Translations under genes and position numbers: made by a program
The notes under the pieces: generated by a model
What the model was told of the DNA's origin: nothing
The model's input: only the letters and a program-made list of their open reading frames with translations
The model's database searches: none
Source: Siphonodentalium dalli
Taxonomy: Eukaryota; Mollusca; Scaphopoda; Gadilida; Siphonodentaliidae
DNA length: 64,000 bases
Direction of reading: 5' to 3'
Assembly: GCA_032622095.1 (NCBI GenBank)
Contig: CP136062.1
Location: 165,980,090 to 166,044,089, forward strand
Part shown: positions 46,336 to 58,419 of the stretch, one piece after another
How the letters are laid out: each line of letters begins with the position of its first letter
Numbering within the stretch: the stretch's first letter is position 1

Positions 46336-48105
46336 AGGTCCGAATCGGCATCTCTGGTTTAGACTAGGTTTTATTCTAGACCAGGTTTAACTCCAGTTTA
46401 AACTAGGTTTAAGTAGGGTTTAAACTTGGTTTTACAGTAGTTAAACCAGGTTTATGGGAGTAAAACTGGGTTTTAGCGTACTTAAACCAAGTTTTGTGAT
46501 AAACTCAGTTTAAGTTGAAACTAGGTTTTATTAACGTGATAAAGTTATGGTAATATTACTAATTGTTTGTGGTGAATTGGCTATATAATCATCAGTATAA
46601 GCTTAGGTATATATGATTTATACGTACCATACGTCTCGCCTCGAACATACACCTTTAAATATACTTTGAAAAAAATTCAAAGTTAAACCACCCTACCCCA
46701 GGTTTGACTAAAGCCTAGTTTTTTGGGTTTAATTATTCGGCCGATATTTTTCGCCCAATATTGATGTTGTTTCTTCGTGAATATGGGAGTGTTTATTTTG
46801 AATTGGGGGAGGCGTTTATGCGCGGGCGTTTGTCACTCAATGTAGATGCAGGAGAGTCTTAGTGGAATTCGGGGAGGCGATGTCGGTACTTATGAGATAA
46901 ATTCTAACAAAATATGTGCCAGTGTGATGGATGATTTCTTGCTATATATGTCTGTTTGCAATTCGCTCGTTCGGATGTCGATTTGGCGGCTGAGAGCATG
47001 GCGGGATCGGACTGATTAGATTGACACGTTAGACACGAACATGACTTTTGAAACTGATTCCTTATTCACAAAAAGGTCTCTTTCGGTCAATTTGACGCAT
47101 GGGTTGGTGGCCCGCCCAAATACCTATCAGAGACCCCCCAGCCTTCACCCGGGGGAGGGTAACGGCCACACTGAGGGGGTGGAGTATGGACTATTTTGGA
47201 GAACTGTAAGAATTTCGGCCAATTTGATAGTATGGGTGGGTGGCTCGCCCCAAATAAACCATAGAAACACCCCACCCCTCACATCCGGGGGGGGGGGCTA
47301 CCACCCGAGGGTGTGAACGTGGGATATGGACCATTTTCGAGACTGGTAAGGATTTCGGCCAATTGACGGCATGGATGGATGGCCCGCTCAAATGTCCAAT
47401 AGAAACAGCCCACCCCTGAACGCTGGGGGAACCACCCCAGGAGGTGAAAATGGGGTATTTCGGTCAATTTGACGTCAGCAGTGTGGGTAGCCCGCTCCAA
47501 CTACCCCCTAGAAACACCCTCACCAGGTGGTACCACCCCGAGGGGGTGAAATGGGGTATGGACCATTTTCGAGAACGGTGGGTGGCACATCCCAAATGCC
47601 CCCCATAGAAACACCCCACCCCCACCCGGACCCCATTTTCACCCGCGGTAAGGGTGGGGTGTTTCTATGACTATATTTGAGGGCGGGCCGCCCACCAATG
47701 ACGTCATATTGGTGGTGTTTCTATGGGGTATTTGTGGCGGGCCTCAAGAGATATTTTTGAGTTCCAAAAGTCACGTTCGTCCATGATATTAGATAATATC
47801 TAACCGTTATACAACAGACCGTGCATTCGTCGTGATTTCTCAAAGCGCACGGGTTATTCCCCTGATTAGGAGATTATATAGCGACAACAGGTCGCGTGAC
47901 CGAACAATGAATTGACAAGACTTAGTAGCGATAATAAACAGACAGACCACGCCTCCTATTCTTGCAATTGGACAAGTGAGGCCCACAGGTAACGCAATCG
48001 ACCAATGTCGTCCCAGCGGTGGAGAAAAACTTGGTTTTACTACTAAAACCCAGTTTAAACTGGTAGTTTAAACTAGGTCTAAACTGGAGATGCCGATTCG
48101 GACCT
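46336..48105. mobile_element. 1.8-kb TIR element carrying an internal minisatellite
   Basis: Both ends carry AGGTCCGAATCGGCATCTC (left 46336, right complement ending 48105), followed inward by multiple AAACTAGGTTTAA-type blocks (46360-46530, 48035-48085). The inside (47085-47690) is a tandem repeat. Flanks GACTG and GAGTG might be a degraded 5-bp duplication, uncertain. Non-autonomous; superfamily not assigned. Confidence 0.7.
47085..47690. repeat. Minisatellite, units about 105-140 bp, G/C-rich
   Basis: The landmark CGG(T/C)CAATTTGA recurs at about 47092, 47217, 47356 and 47460. Each is followed by a GTGGCCCGC-like block, an AGAAACACCCCACCC block and a GGGGGTGGARTATGGACYATTTT block. The proline/glycine-rich frames in this stretch are by-products. 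Confidence 0.8.
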
Positions 48106-50090
48106 GAGTGTCTGATTGTATGGTGCAGTTTAGACCATATATGGACGCTGAGATGGTACCAACATTTAATTTCGGACTGGTCTGGTGGTAGTGATTTCGT
48201 GAGTATGTCGGTACGAGCTGATGTTATTTGTACTTTATGCGACCCACTGTAGAAGTTTTCGACAGACATAAAGTATACCATATCACAGGAGCCTGGAACC
48301 CGACCAACAACTGCCCCAATGAATGAATCAATCAATCAATAATTACAACAGCTGATTAATCAATTAAGGAAGTCATCGAGCAAGTTCCACGACCCTATGA
48401 TTCTATTCATCGCTTGCCATGTATGAGATAATTATAATTCTGATGTATGTATTTTGGTGTAGAATTCCAAGTGTCAATTTATATGGTACTGAGGTTAGTG
48501 TTAGCCACACCCAGTGATGCCCATAAAAGTTTGCATACGTGATTATATAATTGTGTTGCTCATTTATAGTTCCTTCATATAAGCACAATAATATTACACA
48601 CAGTGTACACAGTTATGCATATAGATCTATGTAATCAAGTAATTGTTCAAATTTGTGTGGGGTGGGGTGATGGTCCTTAAATTTCTTTTATTTATTAAAG
48701 GTGCAGTTGTTTTGGCTTCCAGTCACAACATTAGTATAAGGATAATTAAGATAATTTACTGTATAATTTATCAGTATTTAAATGTGTTAAACATACGTTA
48801 TCTGTATCTTTTTAGAATAATATATAGAATATAAATGTTGATAATAGGTTCGTGGATTTGTAGTGTTATGGATTTGGTTCCCAACTGGACTATTATTTAT
48901 TTAAATATTTATTTGTTATTTATTTATTTATTATTATTATTTTTTTTACAATTACTGTTCATGTTATCTATATAATTATTTATTTGTTTAATTTTTTTTC
49001 TTTTTACAATTATTGTCACACATGATGTGATGAATGTCCGCTTAATTCTGACTCAGAAAGCGGTTTCATAAGAAGTGACCGGAAACCTAAATACAGCTTT
49101 AGATGCTACATAATATATTTAATGTGATGGAACTTGTAATGAACAGTAAAAACACTAACATTTTATGCATAACATTTATGTGCATCCCTGTAATATGGTG
49201 GGGTGGGGTTGACTAATTTCAATATGAAATGTATATGCAACTTACATGATTTTTATTTCATACATACACATGTACGCATATTTACACATGCATACACGCT
49301 GTTTATGTATGAACAATGGCTGGGCCATGCACTCTTGTCGGGAACACAATGCCTCCGATTGTGTATCCGAATTTAGAAGCTTTCTGGTGTGGTGAATGAG
49401 AAACCAGCAGTAATAAACCGTAGTTTTTTTTTATAATTTGAAGGATTAGTTGTTTTAACGGAATTATGAGGCGGTGCATTCATGTAACCAATATATTTTA
49501 TATTATAATTTATATTTATGGCTAATAATATGATCTTGAGGGCGTTACCATTTCTGATTATGGTTTTCTTGTAATGGTTGTGGACCTAGAGCTGAGTCAA
49601 TATATTGGTAGAAGTAGCCATTTTGATAACTATGCGAGATGCAACATTGCCTTATTCCGACCAAGCCACTATTGCAGGAGACTCAATAAACCACCGGTTT
49701 CGGCGAACTCATGCCAGTCCGTTAGGGTACGTTCATACACTCGACATTTTGCCAGGCAATATCTGGAAGGCATTTTGGTATAGCAAGCTGCAATATGACA
49801 GGAAGTTCCCGAATGTAAAGATGCTTATCAAAAGCATCTGTACCACAGCTAACAACATACGAAGTATAAACGATGTAGTTTACATATAGTAGCGATGCTA
49901 TCGAAATTTCCCTGTAAATGGCATGAAATTATCTTGTAAGAATCAACCATCCAGGTATTTTGTGGCAAAATGTTAGTAGCACCGTTACATATGGAACTAC
50001 ATAAATTTTACTTCGCATGTCGTTAGCTTTGGTAAATATGTTGGTTTTTTTATGAATGCTGCCGTTCATATGCTGGCGCCATAGGGTTGT
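48106..50090. other. Intergenic, AT-rich; possible short hAT-like fragment at 49700-49889
   Basis: TTTATTTATT-type low complexity at 48890-49020. The + frame 49605-49889 ends with NIWKAFWYSKLQYDRKFPNV, faintly like the region before the dimerisation block of hAT-type transposase relatives. The decisive ERxFS-type motif is absent, so I do not call it. Confidence 0.25.
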
Positions 50091-50099
50091 CTATGAGAA

Positions 50100-50800
50100 A
50101 ATGGCTGCAAGAAAGGCCGTGCAAACTTGTCACACTCTCAATAATGGGGATGCAATATTGCTCCTCGGAGGGGCAATATTTGCATCTCTTGAGGTGCACT
50201 ATTTCACCTACTAACCAAAAGGCTAACTTGCTTCTCCATTGGGGTGATAGGAGCCGAGGAACAATTTGTCCCTCATGTGACCCAAGTTCATCCCCGTCGA
50301 AGCACAATTTGTCACTCAGTGGGAGATATACGTAATCACTCAGGAGGGGCAAAGACGACCCCCCATGGAGAGGTTATAATCTACCCCTTTTGGGGAGATG
50401 GTGAAATAGTGCCCCTCCGGAAGGTAGTTTAGGCACCCCCCCCCCCCCCCCGAAGGAGGGTTCATATTTTACCTCCCGGAGAGGCAACCTTGCAGTTTTT
50501 GGAGAGCCACTCCGGGATGCACTTTAGCCAACCCCCCAAGGAGAGTTCATATTTTACCTCCCAGGAGAGGCACCCTTGCAGTTTTTGGAGAGCCACTCTG
50601 ACACTCTCGGTGTGCAAATTTACGCACCCAGTTGCATCAGTTGGGCATTAGGATGTTCCCTCCCCGGGGAGGCAACCTATCACTCAAGAGACGTAACATG
50701 AACAATCTCGGGTGATGGCACTCTGACACTCTTGGTGCACAAAGTACCCTCCAAGAGTGACAGAGCACAAAGATGTTACCTCCATGGAGAAGAAAGGATG
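50100..50800. repeat. Diverged minisatellite of about 80-bp units with GGAGGGGCAA / ACCTCC blocks
   Basis: The clearest pair is 50456-50515 and 50538-50597, sharing TTCATATTTTACCTCCC and TTGCAGTTTTTGGAGAGCCA at a period of about 81-82 bp. Weaker units with GAGGGGCAATATTTGCA or GGGGAGGCAACCT lie on either side. A run of about 15 C sits at 50437-50451. Confidence 0.7.
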
Positions 50801-50819
50801 GTTGAGCCCATTCTAAGCC

Positions 50820-51135
50820 AAAAAGAACCTTTAAATGTATAGATTGATTTGCACATGTGGATCAAATAACAATGGAGATAACAATTTAATTATTTATTTA
50901 AAAAATCCAAAAATAATAAAAACATAGTTCAGAGCATTTATGGTTTCAGCTTGATTTAATTACAACACCATGTTTCTTACCATGAATAATAAGAGAAATG
51001 AAGGTCTTTAATGTTCTCAGAAATGTTCACTAGATTTTGCAATAAAATTATTTATGCATCTATGTATGTTCATTCCATGTAACACTGTACTAGTACTAAT
51101 AGGAGCTTGCACTAATGGGTCTATCATTTATATGA
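50820..51135. other. AT-rich flank, nothing recognised
   Basis: No feature supported. Confidence 0.4.
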
Positions 51136-51569
51136 AATTTGTTCCATGCCCTTCTGTTAGAACTATAATAATAATATATTTGTTTGTGTGTTTTAGCTTG
51201 TGGACTACACAGCACTCTATAAATAATTCCAAAGAATATAGACATGTCCGAAATATTATAAAGTTTTAACCAATAAAAAACAGATGGAAGCACCCTTCAG
51301 ACATTTCTGTCTTCAACCCAGTAAACATTGCGGGCATGGTAATATTAGTATCCCTCGTCACAACTGGGCGGAGCCACTCTCCCATATTACTTATTAAGAG
51401 CTTCGAGACACCAAGTGCATGGCATCACAAATAGTATTATTGTCTATTTCATACCATTTCAGTCGAGCAGAATTGCCTCGGCTCATGCACGTGGCTAAGC
51501 AAAAAAAAAATTTGTTTATATAATTTTGACAATATGTAGTCCACTTGAATCAAAAAACACCTCATGTCT

Positions 51570-51915
51570 CAGTCCTTCCCAGGAGATGGGAGTGATTGCA
51601 CTCGCACCTATACGCACTCATAATTTTCAAATGACGGGTGCTAAAATTCACACCCATCCCTCATCTCAAAATACTAATGGAGACTGTAATTGTTGGGTCA
51701 ATAGTGAACTGTTTGAAAGTTTAATTAGATCCTTTACCAACTCAGTTCAACAATGGCATATTAAAGTGTAACTAGACATAGGTCTATTCCACAATGACTT
51801 TTTGTTTTAGAAAAACCCAACTTACAATTATAGTATGGGTGCAATATTACACCCATCTTCTGAATTACGGGAGCAAATAAATGCTCTCGCTGTGTTTTCC
51901 TCGTGGGAAGGACTG
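51570..51915. mobile_element. 346-bp MITE with 6-bp target duplication (copy 1)
   Basis: CAGTCCTTCCCAGGAG at the left and CTCGTGGGAAGGACTG at the right are terminal inverted repeats. ATGTCT flanks both (51564-51569, 51916-51921). Inner arms also pair (GGGTGCTAAAATTCACACCC with GGGTGCAATATTACACCC). The same element is carried in the second copy of the tandem duplication. Confidence 0.82.
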
Positions 51916-53409
51916 ATGTCTTATATACAGTCAAAGAAAATGTCAATCACCTAATTAACGAAGTGGGTAGACTTTTGAAAAATGTTATTGTAGCAACAAA
52001 TTGTCAAACACTTCAAAACATAAATTTTTTCTGTCAAATAACCAGAAACATGTTCAACTTTCCATGGTAAGGACATTTCTCTTGGCAAACCCAGTTCATA
52101 TCAATACACGCATTTCTCAGAAATTCATACCAGGTTTCTCAGAATTCATGTCTAGACCAATGATAACATAGCCATGTCGTTTGCATGAGACATGTATATT
52201 TCACTCAAACCTATTAACCTAGCTTGTATGAGGCTCTTGATTTGGGAGAAAAATAATCCATCATGACTTGGGTCGGGATATGGGCATAGAAAAAAGTCAT
52301 CTTCAGGGTCAGATATTTGGTCTGGACGCCTTGTGTTCGGCCGCAATATCTGACCCCTCGGGGTGAGATCTTTCCATCACACATGCCAGGTCATGATGGA
52401 AAATATTATTCTTACCTCAAGCATGAAATTCCTGCCATATGACATCAAAGCGCACAGTTTTATGAATGTTTTATGAATGTTATCTCCTGTCACTTTCGTT
52501 TTGGCGGATAAGAAAACGGGTGCTAACTGTGAAATTATCAATGTGACCAGATATGACAAGAGATTTATTATGCTATTTTAGCTATGTGTCGAGAAACTCT
52601 GGGAGTTCCCTGAATATCATCAATCGACTGATTGGCTTCATCACTTTAAGTGTTGTGATTGACTGACACTAACATAAAGATTCTTGGCGGTAATGGAATT
52701 TCCAGATATTTTCTTTAGACTCTGTAATGCATAGCTTGTTCAAGAGTGTAATTTCAATTAGAACTGGTGTACATTGTATAATACACAAGCTTTGTACATC
52801 TCGATGATAGTGAAATTAATACATGAAATAATAGAAAGAAACTCTTAAAGGTGACATGCAACAGTTTAGAGTGTTATATGCCCCTACATATTAATATGCC
52901 ATGATCCTACGACGTGGAAATGCAAAGTTTGTGTAACTTACTCTCTTTTCAGTTAGGTGAGAATCCATCCTATATATAATTTGTTCCATGCCCTTATGTT
53001 AGAACTATAATAATAATATATTTGTTTGTGTGTTTTAGCTTGTGGACTACACAGCACTCTATACATAATTCCAAAGAATATAGACATGTCCGAAATATTA
53101 TAAAGTTTTAACCAATAAAAACAGATGGAAGCACCCTTCAGACATTTCTGTCTTCAACCCAGTAAACATTGCGGGCATGGTAATATTAGTATCCCTCGTC
53201 ACAACTGGGCGGAGCCACTCTCCCATATTACTTATTAAGAGCTTCGAGACACCAAGTGCATGGCATCAGAAATAGTATTATTGTCTATTTCATACCATTT
53301 CAGTCGAGCAGAATTGCCTCGGCTCATGCACGTGGCTAAGCAAACAAATTTTTTTTTATATAATTTTGACAATATGTAGTCCACTTGAATCAAAAAACAC
53401 CTCATGTCT

Positions 53410-53755
53410 CAGTCCTTCCCAGGAGATGGGAGTGATTGCACTCGCACCTATACGCACTCATAATTTTCAAATGACGGGTGCTAAAATTCACACCCATCCC
53501 TCATCTCAAAATACTAATGGAGACTGTAATTGTTGGGTCAATAGTGAACTGTTTGAAAGTTTAATTAGATCCTTTACCAACTCAGTTCAACAATGGCATA
53601 TTAAAGTGTAACTAGACATAGGTCTATTCCACAATGACTTTTTGTTTTAGAAAAACCCAACTTACAATTATAGTATGGGTGCAATATTACACCCATCTTC
53701 TGAATTACGGGAGCAAATAAATGCTCTCGCTGTGTTTTCCTCGTGGGAAGGACTG
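53410..53755. mobile_element. 346-bp MITE (copy 2, carried by the tandem duplication)
   Basis: Same ends and ATGTCT flanks as the element at 51570, present because the whole 1.84-kb block was duplicated, not from a new insertion. Confidence 0.82.
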
Positions 53756-54816
53756 ATGTCTTATATGCAGTCAAAGAAAATGTCAATCACCTAATTAACG
53801 AAGTGGGTAGACTTTTGAAAAATGTTATTGTAGCAACAAATTGTCAAACACTTCAAAACATTAATTTTTTCTGTCAAATAACCAGAAACATGTTCAACTT
53901 TCCATGGTAAGGACATTTCTCTTGGCAAACCCAGTTCATATCAATACACGCATTTCTCAGAAATTCATACCAGGTTTCTCAGAATTCATGTCTAGACCAA
54001 TGATAACATAGCCATGTCGTTTGCATGAGACATGTATATTTCACTCAAACCTATTAACCTAGCTTGTATGAGGCTCTTGATTTGGGAGAAAAATAATCCA
54101 TCATGACTTGGGTCGGGATATGGGCATAGAAAAAAGTCATCTTCAGGGTCAGATATTTGGTCTGGACGCCTTGTGTTCGGCCGCAATATCTGACCCCTCG
54201 GGTGAGATCTTTCCATCACACATGCCAGGTCATGATGGAAAATATTATTCTTACCTCAAGCATGAAATTCCTGCCATATGACATCAAAGCGCACAGTTTT
54301 ATGAATGTTTTATGAATGTTATCTCCTGTCACTTTCGTTTTGGCGGATAAGAAAACGGGTGCTAACTGTGAAATTATCAATGTGACCAGATATGACAAGA
54401 GATTTATTATGCTATTTTAGCTATGTGTCGAGAAACTCTGGGAGTTCCCTGAATATCATCAATCGACTGATTGGCTTCATCACTTTAAGTGTTGTGATTG
54501 ACTGACACAAACATAAAGATTCTTGGCGGTAATGGAATTTCCAGATATTTTCTTTAGACTCTGTAATGCATAGCTTGTTCAAGAGTGTAATTTCAATTAG
54601 AACTGGTGTACATTGTATAATACACAAGCTTTGTACATCTCGATGATAGTGAAATTAATACATGAAATAATAGAAAGAAACTCTTAAAGGTGACATGCAA
54701 CAGTTTAGAGTGTTCTATGCCCCTACATATTAATATGCCATGATCCTACGACGTGGAAATGCAAAGTTTGTGTAACTTACTCTCTTTTCAGTTAGGTGAG
54801 AATCCATCCTATATAT

Positions 54817-55397
54817 AATGATAGTTCAAGGAATACTATTTCACAAGAGTAATATTCGCATTGATGGCACAATAGGCCTGTTATAGCCCAGATAGCCCCA
54901 AAATTGTCTATTTGATCATATCAGATTTTGAAAACAATTTTGAGACTTCTTTCTCTTAACAAATTCTACCATTTGCTCTGTGTTCAAAGAAGATTATAAG
55001 ATACACTTTGAAAAAGAAAACATATATGTATCAGTCGACTTAGACTTATCATTTTGCAGAAATATTCTACGATATGTGTTAGGAGAAATCAACTGTGAAT
55101 GCTTTAACCTCAATCAGTGATGTAAAAAAATATGGGGAGATAAGTCGTGACATTTTTCGCTTTAAAGACAAAATTAATATACAAATATGATCAGGTTTAA
55201 ACTAACCAAATTAGGGCTCCCAGTTTCCATATTTACCTGGTAAATGTTTTTTTTATAATATTATATCAACAGGTCTGGTTTCTGACGAGGAAAACATTGC
55301 ACTGAAAAGAGGCAATTTCATCCGTTATCACAGATTTTCAACCTTTAATTTCAGCTTCAATTATCCCTGTGATGCCAATATCAGTTTGTTTAATTAA
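54817..55397. other. Intergenic, nothing recognised
   Basis: AT-rich, no feature supported. Confidence 0.4.
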
Positions 55398-55481
55398 ATG
55401 GTACAAAAATTGAAAGATATACATATTTTCTGTATTATTAAATGGTACAAAAATTGAAAGATATACATATTTTCTGTATTA
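55398..55481. repeat. Exact tandem duplication of about 42 bp
   Basis: The block AAATGGTACAAAAATTGAAA through TTTCTGTATTATT is repeated immediately with no visible change, next to the hairpin at 55488. Confidence 0.9.
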
Positions 55482-55487
55482 TTATAA

Positions 55488-55630
55488 GTTATTTTGGTGG
55501 ACTGACAATAACATGGTATGACCCTGATGGCTTGGGGTGGTTATGTTCAACTGAGTTGCGAAGCAACGAGGTCGAACATAGGCAGGAAGCTGTCAATGTC
55601 ACCATGTTATCATCAATCCACCAAAATAAC
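55488..55630. repeat. Long hairpin with GAA-loop tip
   Basis: Arms of about 70 bp (GTTATTTTGGTGGACTGA... with ...ATCCACCAAAATAAC). The tip is GA-GTTGC-GAA-GCAAC-GA: GAA loop at 55560-55562 within GCGAAGC, GA at 55553-55554 and 55568-55569. The middle of the stem is more diverged than the ends and the tip. Confidence 0.85.
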
Positions 55631-56834
55631 ATAACGGTCCTGGTCATTCACAGAAATTTAAACTTATTCTGAAGAATGATCAGCAGAAAATGTCAGAAAT
55701 CTCCTATCGCTCTCTCCATAACGTTGTTCAATGTAAATTACATCATGAAAAGGGAGGCCAACACGAGACTATAAAACAGTTGTCTTGGATTGGATGATGA
55801 TCATCCTTGTCATCATGTTAGAGACTTTCCAGCTAGACATCCACTTTGATACAACTTTGACGGATATATGCTGGTGATCTGGTTAACCTGTTGGTACGAT
55901 GTTGAACCTTTAATTCTTAGTAAGATCATCAAACTGTGCCATCTCAAGCTCAGAGCCCGGAATCGCAATATTAGGTGTTCGTGTTGAACTTCTTCTCTGT
56001 AGTTCCAATGAATTCCAAACACGTTCCTACCTGCAAATAATGGACAAAAGAGATGATATACATTAATAAAAGTGTTAATGATATTGTAGCTCAGCTTGGA
56101 CACGAGGCATAATTCTTACAGAAGTTAATAGAATGATAGAGGGGAAAGTTGAAAATTTCCAGTATAAACATGTACCACCCACGGTTAATTAGATTCATAT
56201 ATCACACACATATCTAGGCCACCCGACCTGTTACAATAGGTTTGGGGGCTGAAGTTTGGGTGCCCCAAATTAATTATAACCAAACAGTAATATTCAGAGT
56301 TTGTCATGTTTTGTACATCTATATCTATATTTGGAAAAACAAGCAAAAATACCATTGGAAATCATAATAATCAGTGCCATTGTATTATCACTGGAATAAT
56401 TTCTCATTATATTGATATCTGTTTGTTTTATAAAGCACAATTTTGTGTGCATTCACATGTCATTTAAAAGGAGGTCAACAAATAACAGTTAACTTCCAAA
56501 TACTAGAAATAAGGCCAAAACAAAATGAATGCGTGTTTCCCGTAATCCGACCGACCGTCTTCAAAACACCCCGACCCAAGTTCATTTTATTGGTTTTAAA
56601 TTAAAAAAATCAATCTATAAACCAACCGACCGCACTGATAACAAAACTATGTACGCATGGTTCCATTTTATCTGATTCACCTCGCGAGATAAATGATATC
56701 TTTGATATATTTATATATTTTTCACAAAGCCACATCGCCACTCTTCAAACGGTATAAAGTCAAATTACGACTGGAAGATCACGAGTTATCGTACCTCTTC
56801 GCTGACCGGAAGCACGTGTTTGTGTTGATATGGG
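55631..56834. other. Intergenic, nothing recognised
   Basis: No feature supported; a 96-codon minus-strand frame at 55813-56103 matches nothing I know. Confidence 0.4.
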
Positions 56835-57250
56835 AGTGTGTTCATGGGAGTGTGGTGGCTGAGTGGTTAGCGTGTTTGACTATTGGCCAGAGATTTTCGC
56901 TTGGACCCCGGATCGATTTACCTCGATCCTCGACAAAACAAAAATTGGGAGTTTTGAGTGTGCCTATATAAAGTACCGTGTATGCTTCGCTGAGGTGTCG
57001 TTAAGCGGTAATCCTCTCCCGCACGGTGTCATGTACAGGGATGACACTGGTTTGATCACGCCGTTCTATGAACTTCTATCGGGTGGGGAAGTTAATGGCT
57101 GTCCCTGTCCCGTATACAACCATGTGTGCACGTTAAAGAACCATACTGTGGGCAACGATCCACAGATTAATGGCAAAATTCCTGTCTAAATTCCTCCCTT
57201 GGGGGTGTAAAGTTGACATTCCAGGTGATGGCTTAATAGAGTTATCTCTC
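56835..57250 (+). mobile_element. Probable tRNA-derived SINE
   Basis: TGGCTGAGTGG at 56856-56866 is a good Pol III box A, as in tRNA-Leu/Ser-type heads. About 50 bp on, GGATCGATT at 56910-56918 is a degraded box B. Downstream, GTGCACGTTAAAGAACC at about 57126-57142 resembles the central block I recall from mollusc and other aquatic SINEs. The two frames of about 100 codons over this element are not genes. Both ends are approximate. Confidence 0.6.
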
Positions 57251-57780
57251 TTCAATCTACATAACTGTGTGTATATATAGTACATTGTAGCATTCGATGT
57301 GTGACGCAGTAATGGGACGTTTCAGCAACGTCGGCGGGTTCGCTTACATGTGCCGCAACACAGATCAAAGGCTCATCCAAGTTTGAGGTCCACTGTGCGC
57401 AGGTCAAAGGCCAATTTCAGGTCTACTGTGACTTTACGATATAAAAACATGTTTGTATAATATAGTACATTGTAGGATTCTACCCCATCTGATGGGGGTG
57501 CGCGGACAAGTCATCGGCGGAATTTACTCATACCATACCATATGGCGTATTGTTGAGTGTATTTGAGCAAAAAAGCTGTAGCCGGCTGTGACTTATAAGA
57601 CATGCACAGTAGGAAGCTACAGCGGCCAGGGAAATGAGCATAGTTCTAATGATGTTTTCTATGGAGTGGTACGATCAATTTCTTTGAATTTTTCGGTGAT
57701 TTTTGAGTGGAATGCTAAATTCCCCATGTTGGCATATAGCCTAAGAACTAACTTATAACTTTGTCGCACTCAAACAAGTC
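57251..57780. other. Intergenic, nothing recognised
   Basis: CAAAGGYCCA-like repeats at 57365-57430 only. Confidence 0.35.
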
Positions 57781-58393
57781 CATAAGGATAAGGTGTGACT
57801 GTCCCAATGGGACTAAGGATACCCCCCTGTGTTTTTAAAATACTAAGATGTTTCACATGTGAGTAAACAATTAGTTAAAATTATAAAATAACAGTTCCCA
57901 TTGCAGGTGCACAAACATATAACCGTAATCTTAAACCTATTGACCGAAAAATGTAGGAATAAAAGCTCCGACAAAATTATGCAAGTCGAAAAAGGGGAAT
58001 AACTCCACAACAAAAGTCGGATGGACATCATAATCGCGGGTGCACAGGTTCTCATGGTACTAAATATCAGTGCCAAGATTTAAAAATATTGACCTAAAAA
58101 TATAGAAATAAAAAGCTCGGACAAAATTAGGCATGTTGCAAAAAAAATTCTAAGTCGGAAAATGGGGATAACTCCACCAAAAAATGTCGGACAGACGTCA
58201 TAATCGCAGGTGCACAGGTTCCCATGGTACTAAATATTTGTGCCAAGTTAAAAAAAACGAGACAGTCAATGACTGTGGGGTCGCTCACCAGACTGCAAAG
58301 ACTGATAAGACTGGGACTCTGGAGACCACAACAGTCAGAACTGTTCATAATCACTTTAAAAGAAGTAGATATCTAAAGAGTTAAATCTAAATT
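57781..58393. repeat. Dispersed repeat, two diverged copies plus spacer
   Basis: AAATATAGAAATAAAAGCTC / GGACAAAATTA / AAGTCGGAAAATGGGGATAA / CATAATCGC(A/G)GGTGCACAGG occurs at about 57948-58075 and 58090-58250, and a third time at 61055-61220. Confidence 0.7.
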
Positions 58394-58413
58394 ATCTCTC
58401 TCTCTCTCTCTCT
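58394..58413. repeat. (TC)n microsatellite
   Basis: About 20 bp of TCTCTC followed by a run of A. Confidence 0.9.
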
Positions 58414-58419
58414 AAAAAA

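Larger units (their letters stand above)
51136..54816. repeat. 1.84-kb direct tandem duplication, about 99% identical
   Basis: Copy 1 (51136-52977) and copy 2 (52978-54816) align end to end with about a dozen single-base or 1-bp differences visible by eye (for example CTTCTGTT/CTTATGTT, CATCACAAAT/CATCAGAAAT, CTCGGGGTG/CTCGGGTG). The head-to-tail junction is at TATATAATTTGTTCC, and copy 2 exits at ATATATAATGATAG. An 81-codon frame is intact in both copies (51526-51771, 53366-53611), but it lies largely in a MITE and is not a supported gene. Confidence 0.95.

Noticed and set aside
48284-48300. CACAGGAGCCTGGAA as another end of the 7-bp-target family
   Set aside because: Similarity stops after about 15 bases and no partner end is nearby.
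49605-49889. hAT-type transposase fragment
   Set aside because: Only a vague resemblance around FPNV; the diagnostic ERxFS-type block is missing.
51526-53611. 81-codon frame conserved in both 1.84-kb copies
   Set aside because: Conservation reflects the recent duplication. Most of the frame lies within a MITE with clear terminal repeats, and no known motif is present.
56693-57189. Two frames of 92 and 108 codons
   Set aside because: They overlap the tRNA-derived SINE in different phases; no protein motif.
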